Source: Lachnospiraceae bacterium
GTDB lineage: Bacteria; Bacillota; Clostridia; Lachnospirales; Lachnospiraceae
Length of the DNA stretch: 18,596 bases
Assembly: GCA_900770325.1 (NCBI GenBank)
Contig: CAAGKE010000069.1
Coordinates: 1-18,596 of the forward strand
Direction of reading: 5' to 3'
The notes under the pieces were generated by a model, which had not been told where the DNA came from, ran no database searches, and saw nothing but the letters and a program-made list of their open reading frames with translations. A program made the translations under genes and the position numbers. Positions 7,013-14,377 of the stretch are shown here, piece by piece (position 1 is the stretch's first letter; each line of letters starts with the position of its first letter).

Positions 7013-7552
7013 ATGCTCCAGCAGATTGATCTGTCGATTCTGCTCTGGATACAGGAAAACCTCAGAGTGGATTTTATGAACGGGTTCTGGAAAGCAGTTA
7101 CCTTTCTTGGAAATGGCGGCTGGTTCTGGATCATGCTGGGGCTGCTTCTGCTTTTCTGGAAAAAGACCCGGCCGGTGGGCGGCACGATTCTTCTGGCATT
7201 GGTAATCGGCGCATTGATTACGAATCTGGGACTGAAGAACCTGGTGGCCCGTGTCCGTCCCTATGATTTTTCAGATCAGGTCCGGCTTTTGGTGGCACCT
7301 CAGCTTGACTATTCCTTTCCTTCCGGCCACACCTGTGCTTCCTTTGCGGCAGCGGTGGTGTGCTGGAAATGCCTGCCGCGCCGGTATGGGCTTTTTGCCC
7401 TGGTGCTGGCAGCGCTGATCGCTTTTTCGCGTCTGTATGTGGGGGTGCACTATCCGTCAGATGTGATAGGCGGTCTTCTGATTGGCATATTTGCCGGGAC
7501 GGCGGCCTGCCGGATCACCGGCAAAAAGTTTTTGCGGCAGAATGGAGTGTGA
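7013..7552 (+). CDS. PAP2-family membrane phosphatase (undecaprenyl-diphosphatase-like)
   Basis: A 179-residue membrane protein with the three PAP2 phosphatase motifs: K75-x6-R82-P83, P103-S104-G105-H106, and S139-R140-x5-H146-x3-D150. H106 and H146 are the expected catalytic histidines. It has five to six hydrophobic helices with the active site facing outward, as in the BcrC/PgpB group. Such enzymes dephosphorylate undecaprenyl diphosphate, phosphatidic acid or phosphatidylglycerol phosphate. GGAAGG lies about ten bases before the ATG. The lipid kinase gene starts six bases after its stop, so the two are probably translated together. Confidence 0.93.
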   Translation: MLQQIDLSILLWIQENLRVDFMNGFWKAVTFLGNGGWFWIMLGLLLLFWKKTRPVGGTILLALVIGALITNLGLKNLVARVRPYDFSDQVRLLVAPQLDYSFPSGHTCASFAAAVVCWKCLPRRYGLFALVLAALIAFSRLYVGVHYPSDVIGGLLIGIFAGTAACRITGKKFLRQNGV

Positions 7553-7558
7553 TTATTT

Positions 7559-8521
7559 TTGAAACGAATCCTGTTTATCTATAATCCAAAGTCCGGAAAA
7601 GGGCAGATTCGCAGTCATCTTTCCTATGTCCTGGAGGAGCTGGGCAAGGGAGAAGGTACAGAAATTGTGGTACATCCCACAAGGGCTGTTCAGGATGCTG
7701 CCCGGATCACGCAGGAAAAGGGACGGCAGTTTGATATTATTGTGTGCAGCGGAGGAGACGGTACCCTGGACGAGGTGGTCACCGGAATGCAGCGGGGCGG
7801 ATTTATACGCCGCCTTGGTTATATTCCTGCCGGCAGTACCAATGATTTTGCCAACAGCCTGGGGATACCGAAGAATATGCGCCGTGCTGCCCGGAATGTT
7901 TTGCAGGGCGTTGTCTATCCCTGCGACATTGGCCGTTTGAATGAAGATTATTTTGTGTATGTGGCCGCGTTTGGCGCCTTCACTGAGGTTTCCTACAAAA
8001 CCAGCCAGGACTGGAAGAATATGCTGGGACATCTGGCCTATATTCTGGAAGGAGTGAAAAGCCTGTCTGCCCTGAAAAGCTGGAATATGAGCTTCCGAAG
8101 CGAGGAATGTTCCGGCAGCGGGGATTTTATTTATGGAATGATTACCAATTCCAATTCTGTGGGAGGTTTTAAAGGAATTACCGGAAAGGATGTTACATTA
8201 AATGACGGGATTTTTGAGGTAACGCTGATCCGGATGCCGGACAATTTCGTGGAGTGGCCGGTGATCATCAATGCACTGCTGACCGGGGAGCAGAACCGGT
8301 TTATTGTATCTTTTAAGACCTCCCGGTTAGAGTTCTTCTCGGAAGAAAGCGTTTCCTGGACCCGGGACGGTGAATACGGCGGCAGCCATTATCATACAGT
8401 AATTGAGAATATTCCCAAGAGCCTGCCGATCATCATCCCGGAGAATCAGGAAGAGCTTACAGATGAAGCGGATGAAGCATCTGAAGAAACGCTGGATGAT
8501 ACAGAAAATGAAGAACTATAA
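7559..8521 (+). CDS. Diacylglycerol kinase-like lipid kinase (DgkB/YegS family)
   Basis: A 320-residue soluble or membrane-associated lipid kinase. The nucleotide-binding loop GGDGTLDE lies at 65-72 and PAGSTNDFA at 90-98; both are hallmarks of the DAGK catalytic domain. It starts with FIYNPKSGKG, as is usual for the family. It would phosphorylate diacylglycerol or a related lipid alcohol using ATP, returning it to phospholipid synthesis. The start is TTG at 7559, with GGAG (7544-7547) eleven bases upstream and overlapping the end of the PAP2 gene. The last 25 or so residues are a very acidic tail. It forms a pair with the preceding phosphatase and converges with the aldehyde dehydrogenase gene two bases downstream, with no terminator between. 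Confidence 0.92.
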   Translation: MKRILFIYNPKSGKGQIRSHLSYVLEELGKGEGTEIVVHPTRAVQDAARITQEKGRQFDIIVCSGGDGTLDEVVTGMQRGGFIRRLGYIPAGSTNDFANSLGIPKNMRRAARNVLQGVVYPCDIGRLNEDYFVYVAAFGAFTEVSYKTSQDWKNMLGHLAYILEGVKSLSALKSWNMSFRSEECSGSGDFIYGMITNSNSVGGFKGITGKDVTLNDGIFEVTLIRMPDNFVEWPVIINALLTGEQNRFIVSFKTSRLEFFSEESVSWTRDGEYGGSHYHTVIENIPKSLPIIIPENQEELTDEADEASEETLDDTENEEL

Positions 8522-8523
8522 TT

Positions 8524-9903
8524 TTATCTGAGAAACAGGCGTACCAGCGCCTCATTGACCTTCCTGTATGGCTGATAACGCATCGGCAGATCCAGGAAGG
8601 TCTTTTTATCCACAATACTTTTGGAATGGGAAAAGGTATCGAATCCGGTTTTTCCGTGATAAGCACCCATTCCGCTTTCTCCGAAACCGCCAAAGCCCAT
8701 GGCACTGGTGGCCAGATGGATTACAGTATCATTTACACAACCGCCTCCGAAACGGCAGCGGCTTAAAACGTAATCGATGGTCTGCTGATCGGAGGAAAAA
8801 AGATACAGAGCCAGGGGATGGGGCTTGCTTTCTATCATCTTCACAGCTTCTGTCATGTCCCGGAAGGTCAGGATGGGCAGTACCGGGCCGAAAATTTCCT
8901 GCTGCATGACATCATCTTCCCAGGTCACATCAGAAAGAACGGTGGGTTCGATCTTTTGTGAGGCCGGATCAGAGTCTCCGCCATAAACCAGCTTTTCTTT
9001 ACAGATCAGTCCGCAGATCCGTTCAAAATGCTTCTGATTGATAATTTTTCCGTATCGTTTGTTTTTGAGCGGAGCGGTTCCGAATTGTTTCGTGATCTCC
9101 TGTTTTATCTGCTCTGTCAGGGCGTCCTTTACTGTCTCAGCACACAAAATATAATCCGGTGCTACGCAGGTCTGGCCGCAGTTTAAGAACTTGCCAAATA
9201 CGATTCTTCTGGCAGCCAGCTTCAGATTCGCGGTCTCATCCACGATACAGGGGCTCTTTCCGCCCAGTTCCAGAGTAACAGGAGTCAGGTATTCTGCGGC
9301 CCGGCGCAAAACTTCCTTTCCCACAGCCTGGCTTCCGGTGAAAAAGATATAGTCAAATTTCTGCCGCAGCAGGCACTGGTTTTCCTCCCGGCCTCCGGTT
9401 ACTACAGCCACATACTCAGAAGAAAAGCATTCCTGAAGAAGCAGCTGGATCATCTTAGTGACAGCAGGAGAGTAGGCGCTGGGCTTTACCACAGCAGTGT
9501 TTCCGGCGGCAAGGGCATCCGCCAGAGGCCCGATGGTCAGCAGAAAGGGGTAATTCCAGGGACTCATGATCAGTACCGTGCCGTAGGGAGAGGGCTTGCA
9601 GAAGCTTCTGGACACATACTGGGCCAGTGGGGTCCGTACCCGCCTTTCTCTGGCATAGCAGGGAAGATGGCGGATCATATGGGACAGTTCGCTTAAGACC
9701 ATACCTGTTTCACACATATAGCTTTCCATATTGCTTTTTCCCAGATCCTTTTTCAGGGCAGCGTGAATCTCTTTTTCATGGGAGGTAATAGCGTTCTTCA
9801 GACGTTTCAGTGCCTCCAGCCGGTTTTTCACAGGCAGGGTTGCGCCGGAAGCAAAGTACTTGTTCTGGCGTTCCAGTATCAGATGAATCTCATTTTCAGT
9901 CAT
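8524..9903 (-). CDS. NAD(P)-dependent aldehyde dehydrogenase, class 3 type
   Basis: A 459-residue protein with the class 3 (ALDH3-like) layout and length. N117 in SPWNYPF holds the thioester oxyanion, E212 in LELGGKSP is the general base, and C246 in NCGQTCVAPDY is the nucleophile. It oxidises medium or long-chain aliphatic or aromatic aldehydes to acids; the coenzyme cannot be fixed by eye. AAGGAG lies eight bases before the ATG. It follows the iron-type alcohol dehydrogenase by 30 bases, so the pair would take an alcohol through the aldehyde to the acid, or detoxify aldehydes. Confidence 0.94.
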   Translation of the reverse strand: MTENEIHLILERQNKYFASGATLPVKNRLEALKRLKNAITSHEKEIHAALKKDLGKSNMESYMCETGMVLSELSHMIRHLPCYARERRVRTPLAQYVSRSFCKPSPYGTVLIMSPWNYPFLLTIGPLADALAAGNTAVVKPSAYSPAVTKMIQLLLQECFSSEYVAVVTGGREENQCLLRQKFDYIFFTGSQAVGKEVLRRAAEYLTPVTLELGGKSPCIVDETANLKLAARRIVFGKFLNCGQTCVAPDYILCAETVKDALTEQIKQEITKQFGTAPLKNKRYGKIINQKHFERICGLICKEKLVYGGDSDPASQKIEPTVLSDVTWEDDVMQQEIFGPVLPILTFRDMTEAVKMIESKPHPLALYLFSSDQQTIDYVLSRCRFGGGCVNDTVIHLATSAMGFGGFGESGMGAYHGKTGFDTFSHSKSIVDKKTFLDLPMRYQPYRKVNEALVRLFLR

Positions 9904-9933
9904 ACGTTATGCTCCTTTCCGTTTTCTTCGCAA

Positions 9934-11139
9934 TTACCTGTTTTTCACAAATCGATAGTAAAACTGTTCCAGTTCCTTCCGATTCATCAGCTTTGGCACC
10001 GGATACAGTGGATTTGCCTCTCTGGATGCAAAGTAGGACAGCCGGGGAATATCCCGGGGTGCAACCTGGATGGCAGAATCCTCCAGATGAAATTCCTGTT
10101 TCATATCCCGGATTGCCTGAATAAAGCGCTTTGCCCCTTCTTCATGGCTTTCGCTGCCATCGCAGAGTCCTGCGGCTTCCGCCAGTTTATGCAGTTTTTT
10201 GTGGGCAGAGGGACCATAGGCCTCCAGTACATAGGGCAGCAAAATAGCATTTGCCAGACCGTGGGGCGTACCGTAGCGTCCACCCAGAGAATGAGCCACT
10301 GCATGGACATATCCCACATAGGAAACTGTAAATGCACTTCCGGCCAGATAGGAGGCAAGAAGCATGCTTTTCCGGGCTTCCAGATTATCTCCGTTGTGAT
10401 AGGCCTCTCTGAGATTCTCAAAAATCAGGGAAACAGCCGTCAGGGCATCTTCTCTTGTCTGGCGGGTAGTGGAACGGCCGATGTAGGCTTCTACTGCATG
10501 TGTCAGGGCGTCCATGCCGGTGGAGGCAGTGAGAGCAGGCGGAAGCGAGCAGGTGATTCGCGGATCCAGTACCGCATAGCCTGGGATCAGGCTGAAATCG
10601 TTGATCGGATATTTATGGTGTGTCCTGGGATCTGTGATCACTGCAGCCAGAGTAGTTTCACTTCCGGTTCCTGCTGTGGTGGGAATGGCGATCAGGGTAG
10701 GCAGCTTTTTGTGGATCTTCAGCAGTCCTTTCATCTGGGGCAGACTCTGGCGGGGCTTGGCGATTCGGGCGCCGCAGGCTTTGGCGCAGTCGATGGAAGA
10801 GCCGCCGCCCAGAGCGATAATGGCCTGGCAGCCCACTGCCAGATACTGATCCTTTGCCTCTTCCACGTTGTCAACGGTGGGATTGGCAACCGTTTTGTCA
10901 TATACACTGCACTGGATCGATGCCTCCCTTAGCAGCTTCTCCAGAGGGGCTGTCAGTCCGGCCTTTCGGATCCCTGCATCTGTTACCAGAAGAACGGAAG
11001 TAATATGCTTCTTTTCCAGCAGAGAGATCAGCCGGGAAAAGTCTTCAATAATTTCCGGCTTTCGGTAGGGCAGCACCGGAATTGCGATCCGGAAAGCAGT
11101 CTGAAAAATGCGGCAGTAAGCACGCTTTACTATAAACAT
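9934..11139 (-). CDS. Iron-containing (group III) alcohol dehydrogenase
   Basis: A 401-residue dehydroquinate-synthase-like dehydrogenase. It has the nucleotide-binding GGGSSIDCAKA and the metal ligands D210 and H214 (MDALTH), H279 (VHAVAH) and H293 (TPHG), matching the FucO-type iron site. It interconverts alcohols and aldehydes with NAD(P)H. The frame is open to 11325, but the ATG at 11139 is the real start: GAGG lies eight bases before it, the family homology begins near it, and the longer reading would run through the intergenic repeat at 11171-11237. First gene of an operon with the aldehyde dehydrogenase. Confidence 0.93.
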   Translation of the reverse strand: MFIVKRAYCRIFQTAFRIAIPVLPYRKPEIIEDFSRLISLLEKKHITSVLLVTDAGIRKAGLTAPLEKLLREASIQCSVYDKTVANPTVDNVEEAKDQYLAVGCQAIIALGGGSSIDCAKACGARIAKPRQSLPQMKGLLKIHKKLPTLIAIPTTAGTGSETTLAAVITDPRTHHKYPINDFSLIPGYAVLDPRITCSLPPALTASTGMDALTHAVEAYIGRSTTRQTREDALTAVSLIFENLREAYHNGDNLEARKSMLLASYLAGSAFTVSYVGYVHAVAHSLGGRYGTPHGLANAILLPYVLEAYGPSAHKKLHKLAEAAGLCDGSESHEEGAKRFIQAIRDMKQEFHLEDSAIQVAPRDIPRLSYFASREANPLYPVPKLMNRKELEQFYYRFVKNR

Positions 11140-11170
11140 ATGATTTTCCTCGCTTTGTACATTCTTGCAG

Positions 11171-11237
11171 GCAATTGTGAAACAGGACCGTTTTGGAGCC
11201 CTTCGGAGGGCAGTTTTACGGGTTTTGCAATTACCTG
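11171..11237 (-). repeat. Intergenic repeat (GCAATTAC family), copy D (longest)
   Basis: A 67-base element with GCAATT at both ends. Its middle holds the hairpin GCCC-TTCGGA-GGGC (11199-11212). Its right part matches copy A and its left part, inverted, matches copy B. A short related end, TTCGCAATTACCTG, lies at 9927-9940. The element is in the 5' leader of the alcohol dehydrogenase. With the promoter (11285-11313) and a terminator (11343-11386) it accounts for most of the gene-free stretch 11140-11450. Confidence 0.55.
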
Positions 11238-11284
11238 GGCGTATCTTATTCGGTTCACTAATAGAACTGTTTACATTCGGAACA

Positions 11285-11313
11285 AATATATCATCAGACA
11301 GTGGGAATGTCAA
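11285..11313 (-). promoter_or_regulatory. Promoter of the alcohol/aldehyde dehydrogenase operon
   Basis: On the minus strand, a perfect -35 TTGACA (11308-11313), a 17-base spacer and a -10 TATATT (11285-11290). The leader is about 140 bases. A small dyad, GTTC-7-GAAC, lies near 11258-11272, just after the predicted start, and could be an operator. Confidence 0.75.
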
Positions 11314-11342
11314 TAAATGAGCCAAAACACTTCACAGGAACG

Positions 11343-11386
11343 TAAAAAGAAACCGCCGTAAAATCACGGAACGGATTTTGCGGCGG
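11343..11386 (-). terminator. Terminator of the metNIQ operon
   Basis: On the minus strand CCGCCGCAAAATC pairs with GATTTTACGGCGG (13 positions, one mismatch; plus-strand arms 11353-11365 and 11374-11386) around an 8-base loop. A T-rich run follows at 11352-11343. It lies 65 bases after the metQ stop. Confidence 0.85.
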
Positions 11387-11450
11387 GTTTTCCGATGTTT
11401 ATGTTTCTGAATTATTTAACTGTTTCTGAATTATTCAGCTGTTTCTGTAA

Positions 11451-12302
11451 TTACTCAGCGGCTTCTGTTTCTGCTTCTTCAGCGGCGTCATCTTCTTCAA
11501 AGGGGATAACTGCTCCGTCGTAAGTAGAGGTGATGTACTCTTTGATTTCATCGGATTTCAGGACACTTACCAGAGCCTGGATCTTTTCTTCATTTTCGTT
11601 GCCTTCTTTTACGGCAATGACATTCACATAGGTCTTGGCAGCTTCTGAATCAGATTTTTCATATGCCAGAGCATCCTTTGCTACGGAGTATCCGGCCTGA
11701 AGTGCATAGTTTCCGTTCAGAACGATGTAGGAGGTTTCCTCTGCCACACGGGCTACCTGCTCTGCAGCCAGTTCAACGATCTCTACGTTGTAGGGATTTT
11801 CTTCAATATCATTTACAGTTGCTTCCAGGCCCACGCCTTCCTTCAGGGTCAGGATACCGTTATCCTGCAGAAGCAGCAGTGCTCTTGCTTCATTGGTGGT
11901 ATCGTTGGGAACAGCAATGGTATCGCCTTCTGCGATGTCCTCCAGGCTGTCTTTTTTACCCGGATAAATGCCAAAGGGTTCATAATGGATGCCGCCGGCA
12001 TTTACCAGATGAGTGCCCTTTTCTTCGTTGAAGCTGTTCAGATAAGGAATGTGCTGGAAATAGTTGGCGTCAAATTCACCGCTTTCTACTACTTCATTGG
12101 GCAGAACATAATCGTCAAATTCCGTTACTTCCAGATCATAGCCCAGCTCTTCCAGGAGCGGCTTTGCCTGTGCCAGAATTTCTGCATGGGGAGTTGTGGA
12201 GGCGGCTACGGTGATAGTAGTATCTTCATCAGCAAAAGCGGTGGTACCAAAGGTACCCAGTACAAGAAGTCCGGTCAGTGCGGCTGCAGTTAATTTTTTC
12301 AT
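11451..12302 (-). CDS. metQ: MetQ/NlpA-family substrate-binding protein without a lipobox
   Basis: A 283-residue extracytoplasmic binding protein of the NlpA family. It has the expected methionine-pocket segments NYFQHIPYLN, DTTNEARALLL and VLNGNYALQAG. A Sec signal peptide (MKKLTAAALTGLLVLGTFG) ends at TAFA-DE. Family members in Gram-positive bacteria normally carry a lipobox cysteine for membrane anchoring; this protein has no cysteine at all, so it should be cut by signal peptidase I and released or held another way. I chose the ATG at 12302 because GGAGG lies eight bases upstream; the two earlier ATGs sit on or next to that site. The C terminus is highly acidic. It is the last gene of metN-metI-metQ, after a hairpin-rich gap. 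The ligand (methionine) is inferred from the family and operon. Confidence 0.92.
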   Translation of the reverse strand: MKKLTAAALTGLLVLGTFGTTAFADEDTTITVAASTTPHAEILAQAKPLLEELGYDLEVTEFDDYVLPNEVVESGEFDANYFQHIPYLNSFNEEKGTHLVNAGGIHYEPFGIYPGKKDSLEDIAEGDTIAVPNDTTNEARALLLLQDNGILTLKEGVGLEATVNDIEENPYNVEIVELAAEQVARVAEETSYIVLNGNYALQAGYSVAKDALAYEKSDSEAAKTYVNVIAVKEGNENEEKIQALVSVLKSDEIKEYITSTYDGAVIPFEEDDAAEEAETEAAE

Positions 12303-12346
12303 AATCATTTCCTCCATTTTTAAATTATTTTTTGTTTCATAATGAT

Positions 12347-12417
12347 ATCATGCAAAGCATGATGTGTACCTCGCAGCAAGAATACCGTTGGTATTCTTGG
12401 ATAAATGCATAAAGCAT
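12347..12417 (-). repeat. Palindromic hairpin repeat between metI and metQ
   Basis: Three successive hairpins: ATCATGC-AAA-GCATGAT (12347-12363), CAAGAATACC-GTT-GGTATTCTTG (12377-12399, ten perfect pairs) and ATGC-ATAAA-GCAT (12405-12417). The middle one has the same frame as CAAGAACGCC/GGCGTTCTTG at 16886-16908, with both arms changed together (TA to CG). It may stabilise or separate the metI and metQ parts of the message. Confidence 0.6.
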
Positions 12418-12419
12418 AT

Positions 12420-13079
12420 TTAACGACGTTTATCCAAACGGTTTGCCAGTGCCATGCCGATGGTCTGGAACAGCTGTACCAGCAGGATCAGCAGAATTAC
12501 GGTTACAAACATAATATCCATCTGGTAACGATGGTAGCCGTAACGGATGGCGATATCGCCCAGTCCGCCTCCGCCTACCGCGCCGGCCATTGCAGTATAA
12601 CCGAGAATGGTTCCGATGGCAATGGTAGCATTTGTCAGCAGTGAGGTGCGGGCCTCCACCAGGATCACCCGGAAAATGATCGTCAAATCGCTGGCTCCCA
12701 TGGAACGGGCTGCCTCGATCACGCCGGCATCCACTTCCTTTAGGGAAGATTCCACCATACGGGCGATAAAGGGAATGGCAGCCACCGTCAGCGGCACGAT
12801 GGTGGCGGTAGGACCGTAGCTTTTTCCCACCAGAAGTCTGGTAAACGGAATAATCAAAATCAGCAGGATCAAAAACGGAATGCTCCGTACGATATTTGCC
12901 ACCACATCCAGGATCTTATACAGAACCGCATTTGGTTTCAGCCCGTCCTTATCGGATACAGTCAGCAGGATTCCCATGGGCAGTCCGAACAGGTATCCAA
13001 GAAGTGTGGCACCCAGTGTCATATATAAGGTTTCGCCGATACCGGCAATGATCATATCAATAACTTCTTTACTCCACAT
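12420..13079 (-). CDS. metI: Methionine-type ABC transporter permease MetI
   Basis: A 219-residue inner-membrane permease with five or six helices, the usual MetI size. The cytoplasmic EAA loop VIEAARSMGASDLTIIFRVI contacts the ATPase. The C-terminal region has the conserved GAVGGGGLGDIAIRYGY. It forms the channel of the importer with MetN and MetQ. The ATG at 13079 overlaps the end of metN by 11 bases, and AGGGGAGGG lies eight bases upstream, so translation is coupled. Confidence 0.95.
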   Translation of the reverse strand: MWSKEVIDMIIAGIGETLYMTLGATLLGYLFGLPMGILLTVSDKDGLKPNAVLYKILDVVANIVRSIPFLILLILIIPFTRLLVGKSYGPTATIVPLTVAAIPFIARMVESSLKEVDAGVIEAARSMGASDLTIIFRVILVEARTSLLTNATIAIGTILGYTAMAGAVGGGGLGDIAIRYGYHRYQMDIMFVTVILLILLVQLFQTIGMALANRLDKRR

Positions 13080-14103
13080 CGTCGATTCCCTCCCCTACAG
13101 CAAGACCATGATCGGTCAGATATTTTTTCATTGCCTCTGCATTGGGGCTGTCCTTGGTAAATTCCAGGATCATTTCACCTTTTGCCACACCGCCCACATT
13201 TTTTGTGTCGGCCTTCAGAATATTGACCGGCTCCTGGAAGGTAAGGACCAGATTGGCGATCACAGGCTCGAAGGCGGAATTCTCAGAAAACACGATACGA
13301 ATCTTCTGACCGCTTCGGATCTTGGAGCGGGTAGCTGCCTGTTCCGGAATCGTATCGGAGCCAACATCCTTTAAAATCAGTTCCTTCGCTACCGCGGATC
13401 TGGGATTGGTGAAAATATCTGCCACCAGCCCCTGTTCTTCCACAGCACCGTCCTTCAGGATGGCTACGTGGGAGCAGATCTCCCGTACCACAGACATCTG
13501 GTGGGTGATGATCACAATGGTGATTCCAAACCGCTGGTTAATATCTTTCAAAAGAGAAAGAATCGAAGAGGTGGTCTGGGGATCCAGTGCGCTGGTGGCT
13601 TCATCACAGAGCAGGATCTTCGGATCCGAAGCCAGTGCTCTGGCAATTGCCACCCTTTGCTTCTGACCGCCGGAAAGCTGGGCGGGATACGCCTTTTCCT
13701 TTTCACTCAGGCCGACGATCTCCAGAAGCTCTTTTGCCCGCTGCCGGGCTTCTTTTTTCTTTTTGCCCTGAATATAAAGCGGGAAACATACATTTTCCAG
13801 CACGGATTTCTGCATCAGCAGGTTAAAGCTCTGGAAAATCATGCCGATATCCTTACGCTGATGCCGCAGCTCTTTTTCTGTAAAGTCTCCAAGGGACTTC
13901 CCCTTGATCAGGACCCGTCCCTGTGAGGGCTGTTCCAGAAAGTTCATACATCGCACCAGTGTACTCTTTCCGGCACCGGACATTCCGATGATACCGAAAA
14001 TATCACCGGCCTCGATGGAGAGGCTTACATTTTTCAGGGCTTCCACCGAACCGTCCTTTGTGGTGAACGTTTTTGATAGATTTTCAATTACAATTTCAGA
14101 CAT
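13069..14103 (-). CDS. metN: Methionine-type ABC transporter ATPase MetN with NIL domain
   Basis: A 344-residue ATP-binding subunit: Walker A GMSGAGKST (40-48), the signature LSGGQKQRVAIARAL, Walker B ILLCDEATSALD, and the H-loop IITHQ. The last 80 or so residues form the NIL (ACT-like) domain, which in MetN binds methionine and shuts the importer down when internal methionine is high. I chose the ATG at 14103 (MSEIVIENL) because AAAGG lies eight bases before it and it starts at the domain edge; the ATG at 14139 would add 12 residues with a poor ribosome site. First gene of the operon; a LysR-type site lies upstream. Confidence 0.95.
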   Translation of the reverse strand: MSEIVIENLSKTFTTKDGSVEALKNVSLSIEAGDIFGIIGMSGAGKSTLVRCMNFLEQPSQGRVLIKGKSLGDFTEKELRHQRKDIGMIFQSFNLLMQKSVLENVCFPLYIQGKKKKEARQRAKELLEIVGLSEKEKAYPAQLSGGQKQRVAIARALASDPKILLCDEATSALDPQTTSSILSLLKDINQRFGITIVIITHQMSVVREICSHVAILKDGAVEEQGLVADIFTNPRSAVAKELILKDVGSDTIPEQAATRSKIRSGQKIRIVFSENSAFEPVIANLVLTFQEPVNILKADTKNVGGVAKGEMILEFTKDSPNAEAMKKYLTDHGLAVGEGIDDVE

Positions 14104-14170
14104 GTCTTGAACCTTTCTTACGGGAGAAAATTCTTTCATTTCCCCGGTGTTTTATCGATAGGAGTAATAT

Positions 14171-14199
14171 ATCATACTTTTCAGAAAAGCGTTAATCCA
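14171..14199 (-). promoter_or_regulatory. Candidate promoter of metNIQ
   Basis: On the minus strand a weak -35 TGGATT (14194-14199), a 17-base spacer and a good -10 TATGAT (14171-14176). The weak -35 fits a promoter that needs an activator. The predicted start is near 14164. Confidence 0.4.
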
Positions 14200-14211
14200 T
14201 AAAAAATACAA

Positions 14212-14238
14212 CTGGCTATAGGATATTCCTATAACCAG
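14212..14238 (-). promoter_or_regulatory. Probable LysR-family operator for metNIQ
   Basis: A long dyad with core TATAGGATATTCCTATA (14217-14233), extended by CTGG and CCAG on the outside. Its centre lies about 61 bases upstream of the predicted metN start, the usual place of a LysR activator recognition site. The core resembles the methionine boxes (TATAGTT/AACTATA type) described for MtaR/MetR-like LysR proteins. On the minus strand a T-rich run follows, so partial terminator activity is also possible. Confidence 0.6.
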
Positions 14239-14241
14239 GGC

Positions 14242-14274
14242 AGTATATCCGGTATAAAAGAGTATATTGGGTAT
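14242..14274. repeat. Two direct repeats upstream of the metNIQ operator
   Basis: AGTATATCCGGTAT (14242-14255) and AGTATATTGGGTAT (14261-14274) match at 12 of 14 bases, with starts 19 bases apart, nearly two helical turns. They lie just upstream of the LysR dyad and could be additional regulator sites. Confidence 0.4.
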
Positions 14275-14341
14275 CTTTCACATATCTGTTTATATTCCAT
14301 CGAAGGTTTTTCACATGGGAAATGTGGTTTTTAATATTAAG

Positions 14342-14377
14342 AAAAAAGATGCAGCCCTAAGAGAGAACTGCATCTTT
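14342..14377 (-). terminator. Terminator of the LysR regulator gene
   Basis: On the minus strand AAAGATGCAG and CTGCATCTTT (plus-strand arms 14345-14354 and 14368-14377) form a perfect 10-bp stem followed by a T run. The gene's stop codon lies in the loop, so the left arm encodes its last residues. It separates the regulator from metN. Confidence 0.85.

Noticed and set aside
9763..10932. Plus-strand open frame (389 codons) opposite the dehydrogenases
   Set aside because: Antisense to two clear enzymes with all catalytic residues; composition is Cys/Ser/Gly-rich and without domains.
11140..11325. N-terminal extension of the alcohol dehydrogenase by 62 residues
   Set aside because: It would translate the intergenic repeat and include the operon promoter; the ATG at 11139 has a proper ribosome site.
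14104..14211. SAM riboswitch or T-box before metN
   Set aside because: No conserved SAM-riboswitch or T-box sequence and no leader terminator between the promoter and metN; control by LysR fits better.
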